Shown in pieces: positions 8,816 through 14,251 of a DNA stretch of 14,251 nt (within the stretch, counting starts at the first letter, position 1; the number at the start of each line of letters is the position of its first letter). The notes beneath the pieces are model-generated. The model saw only the letters and a program-made list of their open reading frames with translations. It ran no database searches and was not told the origin of the DNA. A program made the translations under genes and the position numbers. The stretch comes from an uncultured Desulfobacterales bacterium (lineage in GTDB: Bacteria > Desulfobacterota > Desulfobacteria > Desulfobacterales > UBA11574): NCBI GenBank assembly GCA_937925895.1, contig CALANC010000229.1, forward strand, positions 1 to 14,251. Reading direction: 5' to 3'.

Positions 8816-8853
8816 GCCCACTTCTGGGCAAGCACGGTTGGGTAAAAACCCAG
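8816..8853 (+). other. Two small hairpins after recD2
   Basis: Two adjacent perfect 5-bp hairpins follow the recD2 stop: GCCCA-CTTC-TGGGC (8816-8829) and TGGGT-AAAA-ACCCA (8839-8852). Neither is followed by a T tract, so they are not convincing intrinsic terminators. They may stabilise the 3' end of the upstream message or mark a factor-dependent stop before the rpmF promoter. Confidence 0.35.
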
Positions 8854-8880
8854 TCATGAATTCAAGAGGGTTTAAAACAC

Positions 8881-8909
8881 TTGACAATCCTTATTATTTC
8901 AATTACTTC
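8881..8909 (+). promoter_or_regulatory. Candidate rpmF promoter with consensus -35 box
   Basis: TTGACA (8881-8886) is a perfect -35 hexamer. The expected -10 region 17 bases on reads TACTTC (8904-8909), which is a poor match, so the assignment relies on the -35 box and on its place in the longest gap before a ribosomal protein gene. Transcription from here would begin just at the tandem-hexamer/hairpin element. Confidence 0.35.
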
Positions 8910-8935
8910 AACCTCAACCTCAACAGAGGGGTTGA
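8908..8935 (+). repeat. Tandem TCAACC hexamers folding into a hairpin in the rpmF leader
   Basis: Three head-to-tail hexamers (TCAACC at 8908, TCAACC at 8914, TCAACA at 8920) are followed by GGGGTTGA (8928-8935). The segment 8914-8921 can pair with 8928-8935 as an 8-bp stem with one G-U pair and a 6-base loop. The first hexamer could compete for the same GGTTGA. It sits 43 bases upstream of the rpmF start codon. It may be a leader structure controlling L32 synthesis, but its function is inference. Confidence 0.4.
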
Positions 8936-8978
8936 TTTGTTAAATATGTATTAAAAAACGATTGCTTAGGAGAGTACC

Positions 8979-9158
8979 ATGGCTGTACCCAAAAGAAAAA
9001 AATCTAAATCAAAAAGAGACAAACGACGGACCCATCAGAAAGTCGCCGTCCCCAATTTAACCACCTGTCCTCAGTGTGGTGAAGCACGGCTTCCACACCA
9101 TGCGTGCCCCAGTTGCGGCGCATATAAAGGCCGTACGGTGATTGATGTTGAAGATTAA
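8979..9158 (+). CDS. rpmF: 50S ribosomal protein L32
   Basis: A 59-codon gene encoding L32 of the large ribosomal subunit. The start [17 protein letters not shown] is diagnostic of the family: basic, and beginning MAVPK(R/K)K. Next come RTHQKV and a zinc-ribbon arrangement, CPQC (Cys30, Cys33) and CPSC (Cys43, Cys46), so this is the four-cysteine, zinc-binding form. The C-terminus [13 protein letters not shown] also fits. AGGAGAG at 8968-8974 precedes the ATG by 4 bases and fixes the start. The usual upstream partner (a DUF177/YceD protein) and downstream partner plsX are not here; recD2 precedes it and rpiB follows after 30 bases. Confidence 0.97.
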   Translation: MAVPKRKKSKSKRDKRRTHQKVAVPNLTTCPQCGEARLPHHACPSCGAYKGRTVIDVED

Positions 9159-9188
9159 TAGTAACGGTTCAAATTTAGGCAGAAAACA

Positions 9189-9641
9189 ATGACCAAAGAG
9201 AAAGTGCGGATTATTATCGGAAGCGATCATGCGGCTTATGATTTGAAGGAAAGGGTGAAAATGTTCCTCATAGATAAGCATATTTACATCGAAGATGTTG
9301 GTTCCTTTGGCAAAGATTCGGTAGATTATCCGGATTATGGGATCAAAGTTGCGTCTGAGGTTTCAAGGGGAAAGTTTGAGCGCGGAATACTCATGTGTGG
9401 TACCGGCATCGGTATGTCTATGGTTGCCAATAAATTTCCTCGCGTCAGAGCCGCACTTTGTACAGATCTTTTCGCTGCGATGATGAGCAGACGTCACAAC
9501 AATTCCAACATATTGGTGATGGGTGGTCGGGTTACCGGAGACGTCCTTGCATTGGAGATTGTTAAGACATGGCTTGAAACACCTTTTGAGGGCGGTCGAC
9601 ATCAGGAACGCCTTGAAAAGTTCGATGATTTAGACGGCTAA
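9189..9641 (+). CDS. rpiB: Ribose-5-phosphate isomerase B
   Basis: RpiB interconverts ribose-5-phosphate and ribulose-5-phosphate in the pentose phosphate pathway. Ribulose-5-phosphate is also the substrate of the 3,4-dihydroxy-2-butanone-4-phosphate synthase encoded at the right end of the window. The protein has 150 residues, the usual length. It starts with IIIGSDHAAYDLKE (Asp13, His14), has VDYPDYG (45-51), the catalytic-cysteine loop LMCGTGIGMS (Cys70), and RRHNNSNIL (His103). The Cys-His spacing matches E. coli RpiB (C66/H99). ATG 9189 is preceded by a weak AGG about 9 bases upstream. It begins 30 bases after rpmF, so the two are probably co-transcribed. The LacA/RpiB family includes other sugar-phosphate isomerases, but the context supports RpiB. 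Confidence 0.94.
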   Translation: MTKEKVRIIIGSDHAAYDLKERVKMFLIDKHIYIEDVGSFGKDSVDYPDYGIKVASEVSRGKFERGILMCGTGIGMSMVANKFPRVRAALCTDLFAAMMSRRHNNSNILVMGGRVTGDVLALEIVKTWLETPFEGGRHQERLEKFDDLDG

Positions 9642-9825
9642 AAATAATAATTTTAAATCCTGTGATATTTAAATGAATGGACATTATTCAACCCATTTTG
9701 TATAAAGAGGTTGTTTCTTGTCTATTGATCGCATTCAAGCCTAATTTTACAGACAATACAACATGCTGGTTCGAATGGGCCACACATATCCTGTGCGAGA
9801 CCGTCAATTTTAATGAGAGAGATAA
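9642..9825. other. rpiB-glyA intergenic region, no firm element
   Basis: These 184 bases are AT-rich. An all-AT inverted repeat (TTTAAAT 9652-9658 with ATTTAAA 9667-9673, 8-base loop) is the only structure seen, and it has no T tract. I find no tRNA, no recognisable glycine riboswitch and no convincing small gene. A glyA promoter may lie here but I cannot place it. Confidence 0.3.
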
Positions 9826-11076
9826 TTGGACTCAAAACTTATAGAAAATACAGATCCTGATATTGCTGCTGCTATTGCCATGGAGGTGGCAAGGCAAAAA
9901 AACACCTTAGAGCTTATAGCGTCGGAGAATATCGCCAGCCCTGCAGTAATGGCTGTTCAGGCGACGGTTTTTACCAATAAGTATGCGGAGGGTTACCCGG
10001 ATAAAAGGTATTATGGCGGCTGTGAATATGTGGACGTTGCTGAAAAACTGGCTATTGACCGAGCAAAAAAGCTTTTTAACGCAGCCTATGCAAATGTTCA
10101 GCCTCACTCAGGATCACAGGCCAACATGGCGGTATATTTTGCTTTGTTGGAGCCAGGTGATACGGTTCTGGGTATGAAACTTTCTCATGGCGGACATCTC
10201 ACTCACGGCAGTCCGGCCAGTTTTTCAGGCAGGATATACAATTTTATTCATTACGGTGTAAATCAAGATACGGAAACGATCGATTATGAAAACGTGTCTT
10301 CTTTGGCTGAAAAACACCGCCCGAAGTTAATTGTCGCCGGTGCAAGCGCTTATCCTCGTATCATAGATTTTGAAAAATTTGCCCACATCGCCAACTCAGT
10401 TGACGCCTATTTAATGGTCGACATGGCCCACATCGCCGGCCTGGTAGCAACAGGGCTTCATCCATCTCCGGTCCCTTATGCGGATGTGATAACCTCGACG
10501 ACTCATAAGACACTAAGAGGTCCACGTGGAGGCTTGATTTTGGCAAGAACGGATTACGGTACGAAGTTGAACAAGGAAATCTTTCCGGGGATTCAGGGGG
10601 GGCCGCTAATGCATGTCATCGCTGCTAAAGCTGTCGCTTTCAAAGAAGCACTGAAAGAATCGTTCAAAACCTATCAAATGGAAATCGTAAAAAATGCAAA
10701 GGTACTTGCGAATAACTTGATGGATGGCGGCATTAAGCTTGTTTCAGATGGCACCGACAACCATATGATAATTGCAGATCTAAGAAGCCTTAACATCACC
10801 GGGAAAGAGGCAGAAGATGCGCTGTGCCGTGCAGGTATTACCGTCAACAAAAATTCCATTCCCTTTGAAAAGTTAGGCCCGACGATTACCAGCGGTATTC
10901 GCATCGGAACACCGGCGGTTTCAACAAGAGGTATGAAAGCAGCTGAAATGCAAATAATCGCCAAATTTATTATTGATGTTCTCAAAAACCCCAATAATAA
11001 CAATCTAATCACGGATACCAGAGGGAAAGTTCGCGAGCTATGTGAATCTTATCCTTTATATGAAAACCGGTATTAA
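9826..11076 (+). CDS. glyA: Serine hydroxymethyltransferase
   Basis: GlyA is a cytoplasmic PLP enzyme converting serine and tetrahydrofolate to glycine and methylene-tetrahydrofolate, the main one-carbon source for thymidylate, purines and methionine. At 416 residues it is the normal bacterial length. Family landmarks include [10 protein letters not shown] (near the N-terminus), [55 protein letters not shown], and the PLP lysine in [13 protein letters not shown] (Lys228, against Lys229 in E. coli). The start is a TTG at 9826 with GAGAGAG about 5 bases upstream. The next ATG (codon 19) would remove conserved N-terminal residues, so TTG is preferred. It is followed at once by the dCMP deaminase gene, whose dTMP pathway uses the one-carbon units GlyA makes. 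Confidence 0.97.
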   Translation: MDSKLIENTDPDIAAAIAMEVARQKNTLELIASENIASPAVMAVQATVFTNKYAEGYPDKRYYGGCEYVDVAEKLAIDRAKKLFNAAYANVQPHSGSQANMAVYFALLEPGDTVLGMKLSHGGHLTHGSPASFSGRIYNFIHYGVNQDTETIDYENVSSLAEKHRPKLIVAGASAYPRIIDFEKFAHIANSVDAYLMVDMAHIAGLVATGLHPSPVPYADVITSTTHKTLRGPRGGLILARTDYGTKLNKEIFPGIQGGPLMHVIAAKAVAFKEALKESFKTYQMEIVKNAKVLANNLMDGGIKLVSDGTDNHMIIADLRSLNITGKEAEDALCRAGITVNKNSIPFEKLGPTITSGIRIGTPAVSTRGMKAAEMQIIAKFIIDVLKNPNNNNLITDTRGKVRELCESYPLYENRY

Positions 11077-11092
11077 AAGGCTAGTCAGAAAA

Positions 11093-11554
11093 GTGCCGAA
11101 GAAAAAGGACCGTCCCTCATGGGAAGCTTACTTCATGGAAATAACCTCTCTGGTGGCTAGGCGATCCACATGTCTGAGGCGTGCAGTAGGTGCTATAATT
11201 GTTAAAGACAAGCGAATTTTGTCTACTGGCTATAACGGTGCACCCTCGGGAATAAGACACTGTATTGAGACGGGGTGTCTGCGCGAGCAGCTAACTGTGC
11301 CGTCAGGGGAAAAACATGAATTATGCAGAGGCATACATGCCGAGCAGAATGCCATTATACAAGCTGCCTATCATGGTGTCTCCATAAAAAGTGGAACACT
11401 TTTCTGTACCAACTTGCCCTGTTCCATATGTGCCAAAATGATCATTAATGCAGGAATAAATAATATTTGCTATGCATCCGGATATGCAGACACCATATCA
11501 GAAGAAATGCTAAAGGAGGCAGGTATTGAGGTAAAAAAAATTGATGATAGTTAG
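11093..11554 (+). CDS. dCMP deaminase (ComEB family)
   Basis: The enzyme deaminates dCMP to dUMP, the substrate of thymidylate synthase. It has the cytidine/deoxycytidylate deaminase fold with zinc ligands in HAEQNA (His82, with catalytic Glu84) and PCSIC (Cys110, Cys113). Other family phrases are [16 protein letters not shown] (25-40), [10 protein letters not shown] (44-53) and the Cys-rich CIETGCLRE insert (57-65). The start is uncertain. GTG 11093 gives the usual N-terminus ([15 protein letters not shown], 153 residues) and has AAGG 12 bases upstream. ATG 11060 or GTG 11042, inside the end of glyA, would add 11 or 17 residues. It lies between glyA and nrdR, consistent with deoxynucleotide supply. 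ComEB was named in competence operons, but nothing here suggests a DNA-uptake role. Confidence 0.92.
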   Translation: MPKKKDRPSWEAYFMEITSLVARRSTCLRRAVGAIIVKDKRILSTGYNGAPSGIRHCIETGCLREQLTVPSGEKHELCRGIHAEQNAIIQAAYHGVSIKSGTLFCTNLPCSICAKMIINAGINNICYASGYADTISEEMLKEAGIEVKKIDDS

Positions 11555-11628
11555 CCCGGATGTATCATGAAGAAATTAGCACGTCTGACGTTGATGATGA
11601 ATCCGAGTTAGAAGGGGGGGAGAAATTC

Positions 11629-12084
11629 ATGAAGTGTCCATTTTGTGGAGAAATTGACAACAAGGTGATCGATTCCAGGTTGAGCAAGGATGGTAATGTT
11701 ATACGCAGGCGCAGGGAGTGCATTGTATGTAGCCGACGATTCACAACATACGAGAACATTGAAGATATTCCCGTCATGATTATCAAAAAGGACGGACGCC
11801 GCGAAGTCTTTTCCCGTGAGAAGGTACGTTTAGGTATCCAAAAAGCCTGTCAGAAAAGGGATATTAGCATTAATGTTATAGAAGAATTTCTAGACGAACT
11901 GGAGCGAGATCTTAGAGAGACCGGAGAAAAAGAGATACCTTCTCCCAAAATAGGTGAAAAGGTTATGTCAAAACTCCATGATCTTGACGATGTCGCCTAT
12001 GTGAGGTTTGCGTCTGTTTACAGAGAGTTTAAAGACGTAAATGATTTTGTCTCCGAACTGAAAAGTCTTCTCAGCAAGCATTGA
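11629..12084 (+). CDS. nrdR: Transcriptional repressor NrdR
   Basis: NrdR is a zinc-ribbon/ATP-cone repressor that senses ATP and dATP and shuts down ribonucleotide reductase operons through paired NrdR boxes. At 151 residues it is standard length. The zinc ribbon has CPFC (Cys3, Cys6) and CIVC (Cys31, Cys34), with the basic RRRREC and RRFTTYE segments that follow the family closely. The ATP-cone spans about 49-139 ([18 protein letters not shown] onward). The start is ATG 11629: GGGGGAG ends 6 bases upstream and the family begins MKCPFCG. An in-frame ATG at 11560 would add an acidic 23-residue extension but has no Shine-Dalgarno. Neighbours on both sides are deaminases of the same fold, the dCMP deaminase before it and RibD after it. 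No NrdR boxes were seen in this window. Confidence 0.96.
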   Translation: MKCPFCGEIDNKVIDSRLSKDGNVIRRRRECIVCSRRFTTYENIEDIPVMIIKKDGRREVFSREKVRLGIQKACQKRDISINVIEEFLDELERDLRETGEKEIPSPKIGEKVMSKLHDLDDVAYVRFASVYREFKDVNDFVSELKSLLSKH

Positions 12085-12090
12085 CCCGAT

Positions 12091-12110
12091 TTCTTCATGG
12101 AGAATTTTTT
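12091..12110 (+). terminator. Weak possible terminator after nrdR
   Basis: Seven bases after the nrdR stop, TTCTT pairs with GGAGAA bases (5 bp including one G-U, loop CATG), followed by six T residues (12105-12110). The stem is short and AU-rich, so strong termination is doubtful. If active it would partly separate nrdR from the riboflavin genes. Confidence 0.22.
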
Positions 12111-12179
12111 GTGCCTTGCCAAAGAATCCCGCTTTAGACGAGGTGACAAATCCGGGTTAAATCTTATATTTAGACGTTG

Positions 12180-13289
12180 ATGGATGACAAATATTATATG
12201 AAAATGGCACTTGACCTTGCCAGAAAAGGAGAGGGCTATACATCTCCTAATCCAATGGTCGGTGCCATAGTTGTTAGAAAGGGAAAAATTGTTGGAAAAG
12301 GTTACCATCAGGCTGCAGGGGAGGTTCATGCCGAAGTCAATGCTATTGACGATGCCGGGTCCTCGGCAAAAGAAGCAACCCTGTACGTCAATCTGGAACC
12401 TTGTAATCACACAGGGCGGACACCACCATGTACCGATAAGATAATTGCAGCCGGTATTAACCGGGTTGTTATGGCCATGGAAGATCCGAATCCAGGTGTT
12501 AAAGGCGGGGGGAAACATTATTTAGAAAGCCTGGGCATCCATACGACTCTGGGTGTTTGTAAAGACGAAGCAGAAAAACTCAATGAAATATTTATAAAAT
12601 TCGTCACGACAAAACGGCCGTTTTCAATTATCAAGTGTGGGGCCACTCTAGACGGGCGAATCGCCACAAAAACAGGTGACTCCAAATGGGTAACAAGTGA
12701 AGCGTCGAGAAATTTTGTTCACCGGCTTCGACATGCATTAGATGCAATAATGGTAGGTATAAATACTGTTGAAAGGGACGACCCGAGTTTAACCACACGA
12801 CTGGCCGACGATCTAGGAAATGTGAAGGGTCATGATCCAACTCGAATCATTCTTGATACGACCCTTCGAATTTCTGAAAATGCTAAGGTGTTGCGACTTA
12901 ATTCCGATTCTGATACAATTATCATTTCCGGCAATTCGGTTCCGACGGATAAAAGGACTCGACTGGAAAAGCGAGGGGTCAGAGTCATTGAATCTCAAGT
13001 TACCAATGGCCGGATCGATCTTGATATCCTCATGGATCTTTTGGGGAATATGGGCATGACCAGCCTGCTTATAGAAGGTGGAAGCCGCGTTATTGCATCA
13101 GCCTTATCAGCTGGAATTGCTGAAAAAATAATCTTTTTTTTCGCTCCCAAGATTTTAGGCGGAGATGATGGTGTGCCCATATGCAAAGGGAAGGGCGCGT
13201 CTACAATGAAAAATTGTATACCGGTCAAAGATATTCGCGTTCGACGTTTCGGTGATGACGTCATGATTGAGGGATATATCGATAAATGA
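12180..13289 (+). CDS. ribD: Bifunctional riboflavin biosynthesis deaminase/reductase RibD
   Basis: RibD deaminates the pyrimidine made from GTP (diamino-hydroxy-phosphoribosylaminopyrimidine) and then reduces the ribosyl side chain with NADPH, steps two and three of riboflavin synthesis. Counting from ATG 12180, the 369-residue protein has the deaminase zinc site HAE (His50, Glu52) and PCNHTGRTPPC (Cys75, Cys84), the same numbers as in E. coli RibD. The C-terminal dihydrofolate-reductase-like domain starts near 145 with FSIIKCGATLDGRIAT. It contains DAIMVGINTVERDDPSLTTR (about 182-201) and LLIEGGSRV (about 297-305), followed by the end of the sugar-phosphate/NADPH domain. TTG at 12177 is immediately upstream in frame; ATG is preferred. 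No strong Shine-Dalgarno is visible. It is the first of three riboflavin genes in this window. Confidence 0.96.
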   Translation: MDDKYYMKMALDLARKGEGYTSPNPMVGAIVVRKGKIVGKGYHQAAGEVHAEVNAIDDAGSSAKEATLYVNLEPCNHTGRTPPCTDKIIAAGINRVVMAMEDPNPGVKGGGKHYLESLGIHTTLGVCKDEAEKLNEIFIKFVTTKRPFSIIKCGATLDGRIATKTGDSKWVTSEASRNFVHRLRHALDAIMVGINTVERDDPSLTTRLADDLGNVKGHDPTRIILDTTLRISENAKVLRLNSDSDTIIISGNSVPTDKRTRLEKRGVRVIESQVTNGRIDLDILMDLLGNMGMTSLLIEGGSRVIASALSAGIAEKIIFFFAPKILGGDDGVPICKGKGASTMKNCIPVKDIRVRRFGDDVMIEGYIDK

Positions 13290-13308
13290 GATATCATTTT
13301 TAACTTTA

Positions 13309-13366
13309 GTTACTCTTGTAACGACTATAATAGCCCTTCTATTGGTATTATTTAAGTCGGTTACAA
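13309..13366 (+). other. Long interrupted hairpin in the ribD-ribE intergenic region
   Basis: Bases 13316-13332 can pair with 13346-13366 to give 17 base pairs: TTGTAAC/GTTACAA (7), a bulged G at 13359, GACT/AGTC (4), a three-base bulge (13352-13354), and ATAATA/TATTAT (6), with a 13-base loop. A competing small hairpin, GTTAC-TCTT-GTAAC (13309-13322), uses the same GTAAC arm, so the two folds exclude each other. It ends 19 bases before the ribE ATG and there is no T tract. The sequence does not resemble the FMN riboswitch. Function unknown; a leader control element or RNA-processing site is possible. Confidence 0.45.
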
Positions 13367-13385
13367 AATGTTCTTACCAGTAATT

Positions 13386-14051
13386 ATGTTTACGGGAATC
13401 ATAGAAACTTTGGGCACAATCGCTGAGATGCGACCGGCGGGTCAGGGAAAACGACTTTCCTTGGACGCCGATGTTATTTTGGCTCAGATTAAAATTGGAG
13501 ACAGTATCTCTGTTAGTGGAGCATGTTTAACTGTGATTGGTATTGAAGGCTTACGGTTTAAGGTGGATGTCTCACCGGAATCACTCGAAAAGACGACTTT
13601 CGGGAGGGCAAAGGTTGGTGATCGTGTAAACCTTGAGCGTGCCCTTCGTCTATCTGATCGCATCGGTGGCCACCTGGTGTCGGGACACGTCGACGGTATG
13701 GGAACCTTAAAGGAAAAAAAAAAGATCGGGAATTCAATTGTTATTAAAATAGAAGTGCCGGAACCCTTTACACATTACATGATAAAAAAAGGTTCGGTTG
13801 CAGTTGATGGAATCAGCCTGACAATCAACAATTGTGATGGCAACAGCTTTGATGTGAACGTTATCCCCCATACCGCAAAGATGACAACCCTGGGCTTTTG
13901 TAAAATCGGAGATTTTGTCAACATAGAAACAGATATGATCGGTAAATATGTCGAGCGGTTTGTTGCGGGAAGACCTTACACTGAGATAGAAGAAAAAACC
14001 AAGACGACCGTGGACATGCAATTTTTGGAAAAAACGGGCTTTATTCGATAA
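13386..14051 (+). CDS. ribE: Riboflavin synthase, alpha chain
   Basis: The enzyme dismutates two 6,7-dimethyl-8-ribityllumazines into riboflavin and the pyrimidine precursor, the last step of the pathway. The 221-residue protein is two similar beta-barrels. Barrel 1 has the invariant MFTGIIE start and VSGACLTV (Cys47). Barrel 2 has GGHLVSGHVDG (His101) and SVAVDGISLTIN (137-148). Cys47 and His101 correspond to Cys48 and His102 of the E. coli enzyme. I chose ATG 13386 because the family begins MFTGIIE; an in-frame ATG at 13368 would add six residues. No Shine-Dalgarno precedes either start, and a long hairpin ends just upstream, so translation may depend on that structure. The gene is called ribE in Bacillus-style naming and ribC in E. 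coli. Confidence 0.96.
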   Translation: MFTGIIETLGTIAEMRPAGQGKRLSLDADVILAQIKIGDSISVSGACLTVIGIEGLRFKVDVSPESLEKTTFGRAKVGDRVNLERALRLSDRIGGHLVSGHVDGMGTLKEKKKIGNSIVIKIEVPEPFTHYMIKKGSVAVDGISLTINNCDGNSFDVNVIPHTAKMTTLGFCKIGDFVNIETDMIGKYVERFVAGRPYTEIEEKTKTTVDMQFLEKTGFIR

Positions 14052-14059
14052 TATAACAC

Positions 14060-14080
14060 CTGAACAAGACGGTTGTTCAG
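14060..14080 (+). other. Perfect 8-bp hairpin between ribE and the next rib gene
   Basis: CTGAACAA-GACGG-TTGTTCAG is a perfect 8-bp inverted repeat with a 5-base loop, starting 8 bases after the ribE stop. A second copy of the right-arm core, TGTTCA, lies at 14085-14090, so TGAACA (14061-14066) has two possible partners. No T tract follows, so it is not a classical terminator. The Shine-Dalgarno-like GGGAGG of the next gene (14096-14101) is 16 bases further on. Confidence 0.45.
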
Positions 14081-14115
14081 ACACTGTTCATATTCGGGAG
14101 GATACATAATAAGAA

Positions 14116-14251
14116 ATGCCACTATTAACCATTGAAGAAACGATTGCAGAAATAAAATCAGGAAAAATGGTCATACTCGTCGATGATGAAGACCGTGAAA
14201 ATGAAGGCGACCTCACCATGGCAGCCGAAGCTGTTACACCTGAAGCAATAA
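14116..14251 (+). CDS. 3,4-dihydroxy-2-butanone-4-phosphate synthase (RibB, or N-terminus of RibBA), partial
   Basis: The first 45 residues of the enzyme that converts ribulose-5-phosphate into 3,4-dihydroxy-2-butanone-4-phosphate, the four-carbon precursor of riboflavin. The family signature is clear: an N-terminal helix ([19 protein letters not shown]) followed by the acidic metal- and substrate-binding loop [11 protein letters not shown] (22-32) and the start of [11 protein letters not shown]. The gene runs off the right edge, so whether a GTP cyclohydrolase II domain is fused (RibBA) cannot be seen. ATG 14116 is forced by an in-frame TAA at 14110-14112. GGGAGG at 14096-14101 is 14 bases upstream, farther than usual. 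It follows ribE by 64 bases and is probably co-transcribed with it. Confidence 0.93.
   Translation, partial: MPLLTIEETIAEIKSGKMVILVDDEDRENEGDLTMAAEAVTPEAI

Noticed and set aside
9768..9778. A GGTTCGAATG sequence resembling a tRNA T-loop.
   Set aside because: Its flanks do not pair as a T-stem and no anticodon or D arm can be drawn upstream.
9677..9844. A 55-codon open frame (ATG 9677) in the rpiB-glyA gap, running into the glyA start.
   Set aside because: No ribosome binding site, composition unlike the neighbouring proteins, and it overlaps glyA. Probably chance.
12133..12176. Direct repeat TTTAGACG (12133-12140 and 12169-12176) before ribD, considered as an operator pair or part of an FMN riboswitch.
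   Set aside because: Eight bases repeated once in an AT-rich gap can arise by chance, and the conserved FMN riboswitch core is not recognisable here.
13326..13331. TATAAT in the ribD-ribE gap as a promoter -10 box.
   Set aside because: No reasonable -35 box at the right distance, and the bases form part of the long hairpin, which explains them better.
1..14251. Search for CRISPR arrays, toxin-antitoxin pairs, defence genes, transposases and phage genes.
   Set aside because: None found. All long frames are explained by housekeeping families, apart from the exported protein at 395-1417.

Overview
The window looks like ordinary chromosomal DNA from an anaerobic deltaproteobacterium (Desulfobacterota, most likely near the Desulfobacterales). 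This rests on recalled gene-order knowledge: an rpiB-glyA-dCMP deaminase-nrdR-ribD-ribE-ribB(A) run and an Hsp20-lon pair are typical of that group, and a secreted protein with a poly-glycine stretch after its signal peptide is common there. I see no insertion sequence, phage gene, CRISPR array, tRNA or rRNA. No gene-free stretch exceeds about 190 bases.

Left part, minus strand (1-2661). A NuoE/HndA-type [2Fe-2S] subunit runs off the left edge. Next come an exported glycine-rich protein of unknown function and a 12-helix major facilitator transporter. A divergent intergenic region (2662-2822) holds a perfect palindrome between two candidate promoters.

Middle part, plus strand (2823-9158). 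A small heat shock protein, Lon protease, an RlpA-type lytic transglycosylase lipoprotein and a RecD2-type helicase follow each other in one direction. Hsp20 and Lon form a proteostasis pair, and rlpA overlaps or abuts the lon stop. After recD2 lies a 185-base region with a perfect TTGACA box and a repeat-plus-hairpin leader. It precedes rpmF (ribosomal protein L32, 59 codons).

Right part, plus strand (9189-14251). rpiB feeds pentose phosphates, glyA makes glycine and one-carbon units, a dCMP deaminase feeds dTMP synthesis, and NrdR represses ribonucleotide reductase genes. The riboflavin genes ribD, ribE and the start of ribB or ribBA follow. Together these supply ribulose-5-phosphate, one-carbon units, deoxynucleotides and flavin. 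In related genomes, as I recall them, the plsX-fab fatty acid genes sit between rpmF and rpiB; here they are absent and the two genes are 30 bases apart.

No clearly new multi-gene system is visible. The least explained signals are non-coding: a 17-base-pair interrupted hairpin between ribD and ribE, a perfect 8-bp hairpin between ribE and ribB, the rpmF leader, and the palindrome between the transporter and hsp20. Each of the two rib hairpins has one arm duplicated nearby, so alternative pairing is possible, and no FMN riboswitch is recognisable.
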